NCBI RefSeq assembly: GCF_019797865.1
Contig: NZ_CP081869.1
Coordinates: 2,319,501 to 2,383,500 of the forward strand
Reading direction: 5' to 3'
Length of the DNA: 64,000 bases
Source of the DNA: Chenggangzhangella methanolivorans
GTDB lineage: Bacteria; Pseudomonadota; Alphaproteobacteria; Rhizobiales; Methylopilaceae
Shown here: in pieces, positions 41,450-50,471 of the stretch
Position numbering within the stretch: position 1 is the stretch's first letter
How the letters are laid out: the number at the start of each line of letters is the position of its first letter
The notes under the pieces: generated by a model
What the model saw: only the letters and a program-made list of their open reading frames with translations
What the model was told of the DNA's origin: nothing
Database searches by the model: none
Program-made: the position numbers and the translations under genes

Positions 41450-41913
41450 ATGATCTCCCTCGCCGGGCCGTTCGGCCCGTTCCTTTCCGCGCCTCGGCCA
41501 GGCGCCCGATCGCGCGTCGGCGCGGTCGCCGCGGCGGCCGTAGCGCTGACGCTTGCGAACAGCCCCGCATCCGCCGAGGTCTGCGACAAGATCGAGGAGG
41601 CGCGCGCCGGGTGGCTCGCTTTCGTCGCGCTGATGGCGACCGTCGCGTTCCTGGCGGCGAGCGCCTTCCGCAAGCTCTGGCCCGCGCTGCTCGCGGCCGG
41701 GCTGATGTTTTTCCTCGCGCGGCCGCCGATCTCTACGAACTCGCGATCGGCCACCCGGTCGAGACCGCCGCCTGGGCCGAGGGCTGCGGCCGCACCGCGG
41801 TCGCGCTCGATCTTCTGGCCGGCTGCGGCCTCCTGCTGCTCGGCGCGCTCGGCCTGCGGGTCGCCGCCAGGCGCGCGGCCGACCCATCCGCCTCAAAACG
41901 CTCACGGACCTAA
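41450..41913 (+). CDS. small membrane protein of unknown function (frameshifted)
   Basis: The first part has a signal-like segment ([20 protein letters not shown]) and a hydrophobic helix with a second following ([31 protein letters not shown]). After one missing base near 41728 the frame continues [20 protein letters not shown], then a third helix ([21 protein letters not shown]) to TAA at 41911-41913. The corrected length is 154 residues. I do not recognise it. It sits inside the infB-rbfA interval. Confidence 0.6.
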
Positions 41914-41922
41914 AGAGACGCC

Positions 41923-42345
41923 ATGTCCCGCAATTCCGGGTCGAAAGCCCCGTCCCAACGCATGCTCCGCGTCGGCGAACTCGTCCGCCATGCGCTCGCC
42001 GACGTCCTCCAGCGCGCGGCGAGGTCATGGACCCCGTGCTCGAGACCCACGTGATCACCGTGCCGGAGGTCCGCATGACCCCGGACCTCAAGCTCGCGAC
42101 GGCTTACGTCATGCCGCTCGGCGGCAAGGACAGCGACAAGGTGCTGAAGGCGCTTGAAGCCAACCGCAAGCAGCTGCGGATGATGGTGGTGAAGCGTCTC
42201 GAGCTGAAGTCCGCGCCCGATCTGCGCTTCCGCATCGACGACTCGTTCGAACCGCGGCGCCCATATCGACGAGCTGTTGCGCTCGCCCGAAGTCGCCCGC
42301 GATCTCGCAGGCGACGACGACGGGGACGGGGAGACGCAGCGTTGA
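41923..42345 (+). CDS. rbfA: ribosome-binding factor A (two frameshifts)
   Basis: RbfA sequence is spread over three frames: [21 protein letters not shown], then [35 protein letters not shown], then [19 protein letters not shown]. One G is missing near 42020 and one C is extra near 42258; correction gives 140 residues ending at TGA 42343-42345. RbfA binds the 30S subunit during late 16S maturation and cold adaptation. It precedes truB as in most bacteria. Confidence 0.9.
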
Positions 42346-42376
42346 GCCGCCTCTCCGATCTGGCGCGACGCAAGGG

Positions 42377-42481
42377 CCCCTTCTCCCGCTTGCGGGAGAA
42401 GGTAGGGATGAGGGGGGACGGCGGCGCCCTGTTGAAATGGCCCTCACCCTTACCCTCCCCCGCACGCGGGAGAGGGGAGCG
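42377..42481. repeat. inverted pair of family A-variant palindromes
   Basis: Copies at 42377-42417 (ttctcccgcttgcgggagaa core) and 42439-42481 are inverted around a short spacer. They fill the gap between rbfA and truB, genes that are otherwise close in related operons. Confidence 0.75.
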
Positions 42482-42515
42482 GCCAACGTCGCGCTCATTC
42501 TCGAAAGGGCCGCCC

Positions 42516-43443
42516 ATGTCGCGCCGTAAAAAAGGCCTCGACATCTCCGGCTGGCTGATCCTCGACAAGCCCGTCGGGTCACGTCCACGCATGCGGTGTC
42601 GAAGGCGCGCTGGCTCTATCAGGCCAAGAAGGCCGGCCACGCCGGCACGCTCGATCCGCTCGCCTCCGGCATCCTGCCGATCGCCTTCGGCGAGGCGACC
42701 AAGACTGTGCCCTTCGTCATGGACGGCGAGAAGGAATACCGCTTCGAGGTGCTCTGGGGCGTCGAGACCGATTCCGACGACGCCGAAGGCGCGCCCGTCG
42801 CAATCTCGGAGAACCGCCCCGCCCGCGAGGCCATCGAGGCGGCGCTGCCGGCCTTTATCGGGTCGATCAGCCAGACGCCGCCGAAATTCTCCGCTCTCAA
42901 GATCAATGGCGAGCGCGCCTACGACCTCGCGCGCGACGGAGAGGAGGTCGTGCTCGAGCCGCGAACGGTCGAGATCACGCGGCTCGAGCTCGTCGACATG
43001 CCCTCGGCCGACCGCGCCGTGTTCGAATGCGAGTGCGGCAAGGGCACCTATGTGCGCGCCATCGCGCGCGACCTCGGCCGTGCGCTCGACACCCGCGCGC
43101 ATGTCGTCGCGCTCCGCCGGACGGCGGTCGGCGCGTTCACCGAAGACGACGGGTGACTCTGGAGGAGCTCGAACGCTTGCGGGCGGAGCCTTCCACGTCT
43201 AAAGACATCGTCCAAGCTCTCCTTCCTGTCGAGACGGCGCTGGACGACATCCCGGCGCTCGCCGTCGACAGGGCGGAAGCCGCCCGGCTTCTCAACGGAC
43301 AGCCGGTGCTCCTGCGCGGACGGGACGCCCCGATGCATCGGGGTCCGGTCTCCGTGACGACCGACGGCGCGTTGATCGCGCTCGGCGAGATCGATCGCGG
43401 CGAGCTTCATCCCCGACGCATTTTCCATCTCGATCGGCCTTGA
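42516..43443 (+). CDS. truB: tRNA pseudouridine-55 synthase (two frameshifts)
   Basis: The start [20 protein letters not shown] is followed, after one missing base near 42578, by the catalytic block [26 protein letters not shown] (the GTLDP aspartate is the nucleophile). [13 protein letters not shown] follows. A second missing base near 43152 precedes the C-terminal part ([16 protein letters not shown]). The corrected length is 309 residues. TruB makes Psi55 in the T loop of all tRNAs. Confidence 0.92.
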
Positions 43444-43482
43444 GCCGGTCGGGCCCAAAAATCCGATCGAACGAGAGAGACG

Positions 43483-43750
43483 ATGTCGATCACCCGGAAC
43501 GTAAAAAAGAACTCGTCAGCCAGTACGCCGTCAAAGAGGGCGACACCGGCTCCCCCGAAGTGCAGGTCGCGATCCTCACGGAGCGCATCACCAACCTCAC
43601 GCAGCACTTCAAGTCGCACGCCAAGGACAACCACTCGCGCCGCGGCCTGCTGAAGCTCGTCAGCCAGCGTCGTTCGCTGCTCGACTACGTCAGCGCAACG
43701 ACCAGGCGCGATACCAGACCCTGATCGAGCGTCTCGGCATCCGCCGCTGA
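43483..43750 (+). CDS. rpsO: 30S ribosomal protein S15 (two frameshifts)
   Basis: The body [27 protein letters not shown] and [22 protein letters not shown] is S15. A missing C near 43492 separates the ATG 43483 and MSIT start, and a missing A near 43693 separates the tail ([18 protein letters not shown]). Corrected length is 89 residues, the universal size. As S15 is a core subunit and this is its normal place before pnp, the breaks are almost surely consensus errors. Confidence 0.94.
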
Positions 43751-43757
43751 CGCTTTG

Positions 43758-43784
43758 AACGGCGGCCCAAGGGCCGCCGTTTTC
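43758..43784 (+). terminator. rho-independent terminator after rpsO
   Basis: A nine-base-pair GC stem (43760-43768 with 43771-43779) is followed by TTTT at 43780-43783, eight bases past the rpsO stop. It would separate rpsO from pnp, at least partly. Confidence 0.85.
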
Positions 43785-43915
43785 CGCTTTCGCGGCGGCG
43801 CGTTTCGCGCCGCGCGCACTGCCCATGAAGGACGCCGGCGCAATGGGGCGGCGGCGTCGAACCAGATGAAGGGACCCGGGACGCCATCGGGCCCGAACGT
43901 CATGGGGCAGGATCG

Positions 43916-43964
43916 CAGGGCGCTGTCGTCGGACGTCTCGTCCGACCCTCACAACAGCGCCCCG
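43916..43964 (+). promoter_or_regulatory. long two-part hairpin in the pnp leader
   Basis: An outer stem of 9 bp (43918-43926 with 43954-43962) and an inner stem of 7 bp (43928-43934 with 43940-43946) form a long stem-loop 75 bases upstream of pnp. In enterobacteria a similar leader duplex is cut by RNase III and lets PNPase repress its own mRNA. That role here is inferred from position only. Confidence 0.4.
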
Positions 43965-44038
43965 CCGTCTTGCCCGTGGCGTCAAGCGTAAAGCCCGACG
44001 GCATCCTTCGGTCCCTTAGACCGCAAGGACAAAGACGT

Positions 44039-46252
44039 ATGTTTGAAATTCATCGCGAAACCATCGAATGGGCCGGCCGCACGCTGACCTTCGAAACCGG
44101 CCACGTCGCCCGTCAGGCCGACGGCGCCGTGCTCGTCACCTATGGCGACACCACCGTGCTCGGCGCGGTCGTCTCGCAGCGCCAGCCCAAGGCCGGCATC
44201 GACTTCTTCCCGCTCACGGTGAACTACACCGAGAAGTACTACGCCGCCGGCCGCATACCGGGCGGCTACTTCAAGCGCGAGCGCGGCCCCACCGAGAAGG
44301 ACACGCTGACCTCGCGCCTGATCGACCGGCCGATCCGTCCGCTGTTCGCCGACGGCTACAAGAACGACACCCAGGTCACGCTGACCGTCCTCTCCTATGA
44401 CCTCGAGAACGATCCCGACATCGTCGGCATGATCGCGGCCTCGGCGGCGCTGACGCTGTCGGCGTGCCCTTCATGGGCCCGATCGGCGGCGCGCGCGTCG
44501 GCTACATCGACGGCGACTACGTGCTGAACCCCGTGGCCGACCGGATGCCGTCCTCCGACCTCGACCTCGTGGTCGCGGGCACGCAGGACGCGGTGCTGAT
44601 GGTCGAGTCGGAAGCCAAGGAGCTCTCCGAAGAGGCCATGCTGCTCGGCGCCGTGATGTTCGGCCACAAGGGCTTCCAGCCGGTGATCGACGCGATCATC
44701 CGCCTGGCCGAAAAGGCCGCCAAGGAGCCGCGCGAGCACACCCCGGCCGACACCTCGGAGCTCGAGGAGAAGCTGAAGGCCCTGGTCGAGGACGACCTGC
44801 GCGCCGCCTACAAGATCAAGAAGAAGCAGGACCGCCAGGACGCGGTCTCCGTCGCCAAGAAGAAGGCGCTCGAGGCGCTTTCCGGCGAGGGCGTCGAGAA
44901 CCCGGTCGACCCGCAGAAGCTCGGCGGCGTGTTCAAGGAGCTCGAGGCCAAGATCGTCCGCTGGGGCATCCTCGACGACAAGATCCGCATCGACGGCCGC
45001 GACCTCTCGACCGTCCGCCGATCCTCCCCGAGGTCGGCGTCCTGCCGCGCACCCACGGCTCGGCGATCTTCACCCGCGGCGAGACGCAGGCGCTGGTCGT
45101 CGCGACGCTCGGCACCGGCGAGGACGAGCAGTTCATCGACGCGCTCGGCGGCACCTACAAGGAGCGCTTCCTGCTCCATTACAACTTCCCGCCCTACTCC
45201 GTGGGCGAGACCGGCCGCATGGGCGCTCCGGGCCGTCGTGAAGTCGGCCACGGCAAGCTCGCCTGGCGCGCCGTCCACCCGATGCTGCCGAAGGCGGACG
45301 AGTTCCCCTACACGATCCGCATCGTGTCGGAGATCACCGAGTCCAACGGCTCCTCGTCGATGGCGTCGGTCTGCGGCGCCTCGCTTGCGGCCATGGACGC
45401 GGGCGTCCCGCTGAAGCGTCCGGTGGCGGGCATCGCCATGGGCCTGATCCTGGAAGGCGAGAAGTTCGCCGTGCTCTCCGACATCCTCGGCGACGAGGAC
45501 CATCTCGGCGACATGGACTTCAAGGTCGCGGGCACCGAGGAAGGCGTCACCGCCCTCCAGATGGACATCAAGATCGCCGGCATCACCGAGGAGATCATGA
45601 AGGTCGCCCTCGCGCAGGCGAAGGGACGGCCGCATCCACATCCTCGGCGAGATGGCGAAGGCGATCTCGGCCGGCCGCACCGAGCTCGGCGAATACGCGC
45701 CGCGCATCGAGGTCATCAAGATCCCGACCGACAAGATCCGCGAAGTGATCGGCACCGGCGGCAAGGTCATCCGCGAGATCGTGGAGAAGACCGGCGCCAA
45801 GGTGAACGTCGAGGACGACGGCACGGTCAAGGTCGCCTCCAGCGACGGCCAAGGCGATCACCGCCGCGCTCAACTGGATCAAGTCGATCGCCTCAGACCC
45901 GGAAGTCGGCGTCGTCTATGACGGCACCGTCGTGAAGGTCGTCGAGTTCGGCGCCTTCGTGAACTTCTTCGGCGCCAAGGACGGCCTCGTGCACGTCTCC
46001 CAGATCTCCCAGGAGCGCGTCGCCAAGGTCTCGGACGTCCTCAAGGAGGGCGACAAGGTCAAGGTGAAGCTCATGGGCTTCGACGATCGCGGCAAGACGC
46101 GCCTGTCGATGAAGGTCGTCGACCAGACCACCGGCGAGGACATCGCGGGCTCCGAGCAGCCGGGCGATGCGTCCGAGGGCGGCGAGGAGCGCAGCAGCGG
46201 CGGCCGTCGCGAGCGCGGCCCGCGCCGCAAGCGCGAAGAAGCGGCCGAGTGA
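44039..46252 (+). CDS. pnp: polyribonucleotide nucleotidyltransferase (four frameshifts)
   Basis: The complete PNPase order is visible: first RNase PH domain ([22 protein letters not shown]), helical domain, second PH domain ([37 protein letters not shown]), KH ([20 protein letters not shown]) and S1 ([28 protein letters not shown]). Frames change near 44462 and 45018 (single lost bases) and near 45632 and 45852 (single extra bases), so the net length of 737 residues is normal. PNPase degrades RNA phosphorolytically within the degradosome. Confidence 0.95.
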
Positions 46253-46287
46253 TCCTCAGCGCCCGTTTCGACGGCTGAACAAAATCG

Positions 46288-46318
46288 AGAAGGCGGCCCC
46301 TGGGGCCGCCTTCTTTCG
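46288..46318 (+). terminator. rho-independent terminator after pnp
   Basis: A 12-bp stem (46288-46299 region with 46303-46314) with a tiny loop ends in TTCTTTCGTT, 36 bases past the pnp stop. It closes the rimP-pnp gene chain. Confidence 0.85.
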
Positions 46319-46398
46319 TTTCGGGCGGCGAGGGCGGCTCCGCAGCGCGCGCCTACGCCTCGGCCGCTGAAGCGTCACGATTTCACGTCGACCCGCCG

Positions 46399-46494
46399 CG
46401 TCATGCCCGAGCTTTGCTCGGGTATCCACGACTTCGGCGTCGCGCTCCGCGTTCCCAGAAAGTCGTGGATGCCCGGCTGCCGCCGGGCATGACG
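46399..46494. repeat. inverted repeat 'cgtcatgcccg...cgggcatgacg' (family D)
   Basis: Left copy 46399-46433 and right copy 46460-46494 are imperfect reverse complements with internal GC hairpins (cccgagctttgctcggg; cccggctgccgccggg). It lies between the convergent pnp and DUF4832 genes. A related half occurs near 50300-50325. Confidence 0.75.
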
Positions 46495-46513
46495 TCGGCG
46501 ATCGGTTTTCGCT

Positions 46514-47881
46514 CTACGGCCCGACCGTGACCGTCAGGCCGAGCCGGTAGGCGCCCGTCTCCGCGTCCCACCCGAAGTCGGCCCCCGACCCGTTGGCGAA
46601 GCGCGCCGCATAGGCCGGGTCGCCCGCAAGCGAGGCCGCGGCGTCCGGCAGCGCCGCGGACAGGTCGTAGACGCCGGCCGGCGCGTCGGCCGGCACGGTC
46701 AAGGCGAAGCGGAAGCCCTTGGGCGAGGCCTTTTCGGGCTCGACAGAGCGGATGTCGCCCGACGTCTCGGCCTCGAAGCTCCGACCGCTGTCGCGATGGG
46801 TCGCCACCAGCTTGAAGGGGCGCGGGTTGGAGATCCGCGCCCAGCCGTCGTTCGCGACGCGCAGCCGCGCCTCGACGAGCTCGCCGGGCCTCGCCCGGTC
46901 GCCCGCCTCGGCCTCCTTCAGCATGAGGCGGTAGCCGAGCGAGCGGCTGACCTCGTCGTAGCAGCCGCCCTCCTTCCAGGCCTTGATGAATTTCGGGCTG
47001 TATTCGCCGTTGAGCGCGCTCACATGGAAGCGCGCGCCTTCGGCCCGGATGTCGTCGCAGGTCAGCCGCTCGGACTTCGAGCCGACATTGCAGGTCTCGC
47101 CGCTGAAGAACGTCGCGCGGCTGAGCTTGGCCACGTAGTCGCGCTGGGCCTCGCGCTGCTTCCTGTTCGACGCGTAGGTGCCGACGTCGGTGTTGGACGA
47201 CATGAAGCAGTCGTTGTGGACGCCGAGCGTCGCGAGCTTGCCGGGCCGCGGCGGCTCCGGCGACCAGTCGATCACGTCGGCCGGATAGCGCCACTGCAGC
47301 ATCCGCCCCTCGGGAAGCGCGGCGAGCAGCGCGTCGCGGATCGCCGCCTTGTTCTTCGGCGAGGTGAGCTTGTTGGACGAGGTGTGCCCCTCGCCCCAGG
47401 CGCCGATGAACCCGGCCTGCATCACTGCGACGACGTCCGCGTTCCTGGCGAGCGCAGGCTTCAGCTGCTCGATATGGCCGAGCACCACGTCGAGCGGCGC
47501 GTCCTTGGCGTTCTGGTACTCGTGTTCGTCCTGCGGGTAGTTGTAGACGAAGCGCAGGATGATCTTGAGCTTGGCCTCGCGCGTGCGTTCGAAGGCGCGA
47601 TCGAGCGAGGCGAGGAGCTCGTCCGACAGCGGCGTCTTGCGGAACTTGTCGAGCCGCACGACGCCGTAGGCGAGCGTCAGGCCCTTCGATCGGAGATAGC
47701 CGAGATCGCCCTTGGTGACCTTCGCGAAGTCGTCCGCCGCGAACGCCCAGAAGCCGCGCTCGGGATTGCGGATCTCGAGGTCGGAGGCCGGATAGGTCCG
47801 GCGCACGGTCTCGGCGGACACAGGCTGCGCGAGGCACGCGGCCCCGGCCAGAGCCGCAAGCCAGATCGAAGCACGTCCCAT
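46514..47881 (-). CDS. secreted DUF4874/DUF4832 protein
   Basis: The 455-residue protein has a signal peptide (ASIWLAALAGAACLAQPVSA) and the DUF4874 opening (SDLEIRNPERGFWAF, GVVRLDKFRKTPLS). A TIM-barrel-like middle (IILRFVYNYPQDE, MQAGFIGAWGEGHTS) and a C-terminal DUF4832 beta-sandwich with GGCYDEV and LRVANDGWARISNPRPF follow. The family resembles glycoside hydrolases, but no activity is established. It is probably periplasmic or extracellular and stands alone. Confidence 0.8.
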   Translation of the reverse strand: MGRASIWLAALAGAACLAQPVSAETVRRTYPASDLEIRNPERGFWAFAADDFAKVTKGDLGYLRSKGLTLAYGVVRLDKFRKTPLSDELLASLDRAFERTREAKLKIILRFVYNYPQDEHEYQNAKDAPLDVVLGHIEQLKPALARNADVVAVMQAGFIGAWGEGHTSSNKLTSPKNKAAIRDALLAALPEGRMLQWRYPADVIDWSPEPPRPGKLATLGVHNDCFMSSNTDVGTYASNRKQREAQRDYVAKLSRATFFSGETCNVGSKSERLTCDDIRAEGARFHVSALNGEYSPKFIKAWKEGGCYDEVSRSLGYRLMLKEAEAGDRARPGELVEARLRVANDGWARISNPRPFKLVATHRDSGRSFEAETSGDIRSVEPEKASPKGFRFALTVPADAPAGVYDLSAALPDAAASLAGDPAYAARFANGSGADFGWDAETGAYRLGLTVTVGP

Positions 47882-48022
47882 CGCCAGTCTCCTCCGGCTC
47901 TCGCCTTCGTGAAGCGGCCTCCCATGCTTCGCGAAAAAACGCCATTCACATGTCGGCTACGACTGACGGCGGCCGTCTTTCAGACGCGGGGCGCGGCGCG
48001 CGCCCGACGGAGACCCACACCG

Positions 48023-48463
48023 ATGCGCTTCATGATCATCCGCAAGGCGACGCCGGAGAGCGAATCCGAGACCGACGCCGCCCCCTCGGCCGAGCTGATG
48101 GAGGCGATGGCGGCCTACAATCTCGAAATGATCAAGGCCGACGTCTTCCGCGGCGGCGACGGCCTCTGGCCGAGCGCCACGGGCTTCCGGGTCGCGATCT
48201 CGCGCGACGGCGCCAAGCCCATCGTGACCGACGGCCCCTTCGCCGAAACCAAGGAGCTGGTGGCCGGCTTCACCATGATCGAGGTCGCCTCGCGCGAGGA
48301 GGCGCTCGACTGGGCGCGGCGCTGGCCCAAGGAGGACGGGCCGGTCGAGCTCGAGATCCGGCGAGTCTACGAGTTCGAGGACTTTCAGACGTCGCCCGAC
48401 GCCAAGCTCGAGACATGGAACGAGATGGAGGCCGCGTTCAAGACGCTCGACCCGAAGCGCTGA
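48023..48463 (+). CDS. YciI/DGPF-domain protein
   Basis: The 146-residue protein begins MRFMIIRKATPESE and contains the DGPFAETKELVAGFTMIEV segment typical of the DGPF (YCII-related) domain, often encoded beside ECF sigma factors or in stress loci. It is small and cytosolic. No enzyme activity is known. It stands 126 bases before the 3-hydroxybutyrate dehydrogenase gene in the same direction. Confidence 0.85.
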   Translation: MRFMIIRKATPESESETDAAPSAELMEAMAAYNLEMIKADVFRGGDGLWPSATGFRVAISRDGAKPIVTDGPFAETKELVAGFTMIEVASREEALDWARRWPKEDGPVELEIRRVYEFEDFQTSPDAKLETWNEMEAAFKTLDPKR

Positions 48464-48589
48464 CGCCTCGGCGGCGAAGCCCCATGGGCGCGGCCACGCG
48501 CCCTCTACCGCATCGCAGCGCGGACGCTAGGTTGGGCGGCGGGCGCCCAGTCGCGCGCCCGCCATCCCTCGCTGCACGGAGCCGTCCCG

Positions 48590-49375
48590 ATGAGCCTCAA
48601 GGGCAAGACCGCCGTCGTCACCGGATCGACCAGCGGCATCGGCCTCGCGGTCGCGCGCGGCCTTGCGCGCGACGGCGCGAACGTCGTGCTGAACGGGTTC
48701 GGCAAGTCGCAGGACATCGAGGCGGCGCGTGAGGCGATCGAGCGCGAGTTCGGCGTCAGGGCGATCCATTCGCCGGCCGACATGACCAGGCCCGACGAGA
48801 TCGACGCAATGGTCGCGCTCGCGGCCGAGACCTTCGGCTCGGTCGACGTTCTGGTGAACAACGCCGGCGTCCAGTTCGTCTCGCCGGTGGAGGAGTTCCC
48901 GCGCGAGAAGTGGGACCTGATCATCGCCATCAACCTGTCGTCGGCGTTCCACGCGATGAAGGCCGCTATCCCCCACATGAAGAAGGCCGGCTGGGGCCGC
49001 ATCATCCAGACGGCCTCGGCGCATTCGATCGTCGCCTCGCCGTTCAAGTCGGCCTATGTGGCGGCCAAGCACGGGATCGTCGGCCTCAGCAAGGCGGCGG
49101 CGCTGGAGCTCGCCAAGGACAAGATCACGGTCAACTGCATCTCGCCCGGCTATGTCTGGACGCCGCTCGTCGAGGCGCAGATCCCCGACACGATGAAGGC
49201 CCGCGGCCTCACGAAGGAGCAGGTCATGAACGACGTGCTGCTCGCCGCGCAGCCCACCAAGGAGTTCGTGACCGTCGAGCAGGTCGCCGCGCTCGCCGCC
49301 TTCCTCTGCTCGGACGCCGCAAGCCAGGTCACCGGCGCGAACTTCTCCATGGACGGCGGCTGGACGGCGCAGTGA
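48590..49375 (+). CDS. bdhA: 3-hydroxybutyrate dehydrogenase
   Basis: The 261-residue short-chain dehydrogenase has the cofactor motif TGSTSGIGLAVARGLA, NNAGVQF, active-site SAHSIVASPFKSAYVAAKHG (Ser, Tyr, Lys), and the PGYVWTPLVEAQIPD loop. It ends TGANFSMDGGWTAQ. The QFVSPVEEFPREKWD and VWTPLVE parts are typical of D-3-hydroxybutyrate dehydrogenase, which links polyhydroxybutyrate breakdown to acetoacetate. Confidence 0.9.
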   Translation: MSLKGKTAVVTGSTSGIGLAVARGLARDGANVVLNGFGKSQDIEAAREAIEREFGVRAIHSPADMTRPDEIDAMVALAAETFGSVDVLVNNAGVQFVSPVEEFPREKWDLIIAINLSSAFHAMKAAIPHMKKAGWGRIIQTASAHSIVASPFKSAYVAAKHGIVGLSKAAALELAKDKITVNCISPGYVWTPLVEAQIPDTMKARGLTKEQVMNDVLLAAQPTKEFVTVEQVAALAAFLCSDAASQVTGANFSMDGGWTAQ

Positions 49376-49480
49376 GCCGCGCTCACGCCAAGCTGACAGG
49401 AAGCTGACGCGCCGCGTCAGCTTCCGCTCGGGCGCCCTCATTTACCTTCCGCGAGGCTTCGCCTTCGGAAGGACACCGCC

Positions 49481-50293
49481 ATGCGCGCCCGCGCCGCCTC
49501 CAAGCTTCTCATCCTCGCGGCGTTCGGCGCCGCGCTCTCGACCGCGGCGAAGGCCGACGTCGAGGACCGGCTCTACGACTTCACCGACGCCTATTATTCG
49601 CAGAACGGCGTCGACCCCGCGCTGATCGACGGCCGCCGGCAGGTCGGCCCGCTCGCGGCCGAGACCAGGCCGAACTTCTCCTACCAGCGCCCGGTGCGCG
49701 CCTTGCTGACGCTGCCGGCCTACGACCACAGCGGCAACGTCGAGTTCTTCACCGTGCTGGGCGGCCTCAGCGACGGGGCCTTCACCAAGAACGCCGCCGG
49801 CCAGAAGGCCCGCCAGATCGCCGACGCCAGCCCCGAATACGTCTTTCCCCGCCAGGGCACGGATCCGCTCGGTCTTGGCGCGCTCCGCCAGTCGGTGCTG
49901 CTCGACATGCGCAACGGCTATTTCAGCAAGAACAAGCTCGGCCTCTGGCTCCATGTCTGGGTGAGCTACACGCCGAAGGCGCTGACGACGGCGTCCGGCA
50001 AGAAGGCGCTGTCCGACCTCGCGAAGAAGAACGGGACCGACCTCGACGGCACCCCGATCATCGCCTCGGTCGGCGACGTCGAGGACCTCTACAAGAAGGG
50101 CTACGTCACCAAGACCATGCGCCCGCTCGAGGACCCGCTGCGCTACGCGATCTGCCCGGTGATCAAGGATCCGACCGACGGCGGCGTCGCGCCCGACCAG
50201 TTTCTGGCGATCACCACCAAGGCCGACGGCAAGCCGCTGGAGCCGGAATTCCTCAAGGAGTTCCAGGAGCATCAGGCCGACAAGCCGAAGTGA
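49481..50293 (+). CDS. secreted protein of unknown function
   Basis: The 270-residue protein has a signal peptide (LLILAAFGAALSTAAKA) and a mature part without membrane helices: DVEDRLYDFTDAYYSQNGVDP at the start and DPLRYAICPVIKDPTDGGVAPDQFLAI near the end. It is acidic and lysine-rich. I do not recognise the family. It is probably periplasmic. A signal-peptide cut after KA would leave about 245 residues. Confidence 0.65.
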   Translation: MRARAASKLLILAAFGAALSTAAKADVEDRLYDFTDAYYSQNGVDPALIDGRRQVGPLAAETRPNFSYQRPVRALLTLPAYDHSGNVEFFTVLGGLSDGAFTKNAAGQKARQIADASPEYVFPRQGTDPLGLGALRQSVLLDMRNGYFSKNKLGLWLHVWVSYTPKALTTASGKKALSDLAKKNGTDLDGTPIIASVGDVEDLYKKGYVTKTMRPLEDPLRYAICPVIKDPTDGGVAPDQFLAITTKADGKPLEPEFLKEFQEHQADKPK

Positions 50294-50343
50294 GGCCGTG
50301 CTGCCCGGCGGAGCCGGGCATGACGGGGCGCTCGAACCACCGC

Positions 50344-50466
50344 CCTCGTCCCGGACTTGATCCGGGACCCAAACCGACGCGCGTTCCGGAGAGAATCCGG
50401 CGCGCGTCGTCATTGTTTGAAAACTCATCGGTTCTGGGTCCCGGATCAAGTCCGGGACGAGGGCGG
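50344..50466. repeat. inverted pair of family C elements
   Basis: Copies at 50344-50374 and 50432-50466 are reverse complements (ccctcgtcccggacttgatc / gatcaagtccgggacgaggg). A half of family D precedes them at about 50298-50325. They lie between the convergent unknown secreted gene and copA. Confidence 0.85.
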
Positions 50467-50471
50467 CGGCG

